DNA of 5,637 nucleotides, taken from Candidatus Solibacter sp. Lineage in GTDB: Bacteria; Acidobacteriota; Terriglobia; Bryobacterales; Bryobacteraceae. The notes below the pieces were generated by a model. It saw only the letters and a program-made list of their open reading frames with translations, searched no databases and had not been told where the DNA came from. The DNA lies in NCBI GenBank assembly GCA_017883345.1, contig JADGNT010000383.1, forward strand, positions 1-5,637, read 5' to 3'. The stretch's first letter is position 1. Each line of letters starts with the position of its first letter. Shown here in pieces: positions 5,087-5,637 of the stretch. The translations under genes were made by a program, and so were the position numbers.

Positions 5087-5151
5087 GAATCTTCATCTCT
5101 GCTACTGTGATGTATTCGGAGTCACCACTGCTAAATGGAGATGCGGAGTAG

Positions 5152-5637
5152 CCCTCACCCTTCGGCGGCAAGGAGGGAAAGGACGCGCAAACGCGCTTCG
5201 CCTACAAGACGGGCGCCACCCAAGTGCTATTCCTCCAGCATGTGATCGACAGCCTGAAGCCGGGCGGCCGATGCGGGATCGTGCTCGACGAGGGCGTGCT
5301 GTTCCGGACGAATGAAAACGCATTCGTGCAGACGAAGAAGAAGTTGCTCGACGACTGCGACCTGTGGTGCATCGTGAGCCTTCCCGGCGGCGTGTTCAAC
5401 GCGGCGGGCGCCGGCGTGAAGACGAACCTTCTCTTCTTCACCAAGGGTGGCCCCACGGAGAGCATCTGGTACTACGACCTCTCCGATATCAAGGTCGGTA
5501 AGAGAACACCGTTCACGCTGGACCGGTTCGACGACTTCTTCAGCTTGCTGCCCGGCCGCGAGACAAGCGCGCGCAGTTGGACGGTCACGCGGGCCCAAAT
5601 CGACGCCCGGAACTTCGATCTGAAGGCCGTGAATCCG
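5152..5637 (+). pseudogene. hsdM: Truncated type I restriction-modification methyltransferase subunit (HsdM), C-terminal part
   Basis: The plus frame after an in-frame TAG (5149-5151) reads PSPFGGKEGKDAQ, then RFAYKTGATQVLFLQHVIDS, LKPGGRCGIVLDEGVLF, CDLWCIVSLPGGVF, GAGVKTNLLFFTKGG and SIWYYDLSDIKVGKRTPF, continuing past the right edge. This is strongly HsdM, the N6-adenine DNA methyltransferase subunit of type I systems. Homology begins inside motif IV: family NPPFGG appears as PSPFGG, so the catalytic Asn is lost. Everything before it (N-terminal helical domain, SAM-binding motif I) is missing in all three plus frames. The first usable in-frame start after the TAG is GTG at 5224, with no ribosome site. 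A 5'-truncated remnant is most likely. A contig join error in the source assembly could give the same picture. Confidence 0.75.

Larger units (their letters stand above)
4637..5151. other. Gene-poor structured intergenic region
   Basis: No reading frame here looks like protein on either strand. The stretch instead carries two related palindromes, a long hairpin, a G-rich run, two 79-bp direct repeats that fold into stem-loops, and a six-base-pair hairpin, each listed separately. A further weak fold pairs CATCTC (5094-5099) with GAGATG (5138-5143) and GTGA with TCAC inside it. Base composition is less GC-rich than the flanking genes, especially around 4870-5010. The right border coincides with the point where hsdM homology begins. 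Confidence 0.6.

Noticed and set aside
4880..5100. Retron-type msr/msd RNA
   Set aside because: Long inverted arms recall it, but no reverse transcriptase gene is in the window and the tandem repeat layout does not fit.
5094..5143. Fourth stem-loop CATCTC/GAGATG with inner GTGA/TCAC
   Set aside because: The stems are short and interrupted, so chance is likely; mentioned only in the intergenic entry.
4657..5151. Insertion sequence or transposon ends
   Set aside because: No transposase fragment and no terminal inverted repeats with a target duplication could be found around the truncation point.
5227..5598. Minus-strand open frames at the right end
   Set aside because: They are antisense to the clearly recognisable HsdM sequence on the plus strand.

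Overview
The window is GC-rich bacterial DNA with tightly packed, ordinary metabolic genes on the left and a gene-poor, repeat-bearing stretch on the right. The short exported-protein leaders, weak Shine-Dalgarno use and the mix of a secreted D-aminoacylase-type amidohydrolase with a secreted SnoaL/DUF4440 protein remind me of Acidobacteriota (Solibacter/Bryobacter type). That placement is inference from protein style and no marker gene here proves it.

Layout. Positions 1-1373 (minus) hold an exported amidohydrolase of the N-acyl-D-amino-acid deacylase group, cut by the left window edge. A divergent 101-bp spacer with two inverted repeats separates it from a small exported NTF2-like protein (1475-1891, plus). 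That gene runs tail to tail, with a 9-bp overlap, into a PLP-dependent trans-sulfuration enzyme (1883-3067, minus). The latter starts with TTG three bases after the stop of cysS, the cysteinyl-tRNA synthetase (3071 to about 4471, minus). The two probably form one operon joining cysteine/methionine metabolism to cysteine charging of tRNA. A 30-codon ORF with a good ribosome site and a double stop (4544-4636, minus) lies just upstream of cysS.

From 4637 to about 5151 I find no convincing protein gene, but the stretch is full of structure. It has two CCGGACA-N4-TGTCCGG palindromes 77 bp apart (one with a T-tract that makes it terminator-like on the minus strand), a 15-bp hairpin, a G-rich run, and two 79-bp direct repeats 103 bp apart. 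Each direct repeat folds into a long stem-loop. The copies differ in ways that keep the stem paired (A-T to T-A, A-T to T.G), with the same G/G mismatch in both. The wobble pairs make sense only as plus-strand RNA. This is the most interesting signal in the window and looks like a structured RNA or structured repeat family.

Immediately right of these repeats, from about 5152 to the window end, lies the C-terminal part of a type I restriction-modification methyltransferase (HsdM). An in-frame stop precedes it and homology begins inside catalytic motif IV, so it looks like a 5'-truncated remnant. The repeat locus therefore sits at a rearrangement boundary next to a decayed defence gene.
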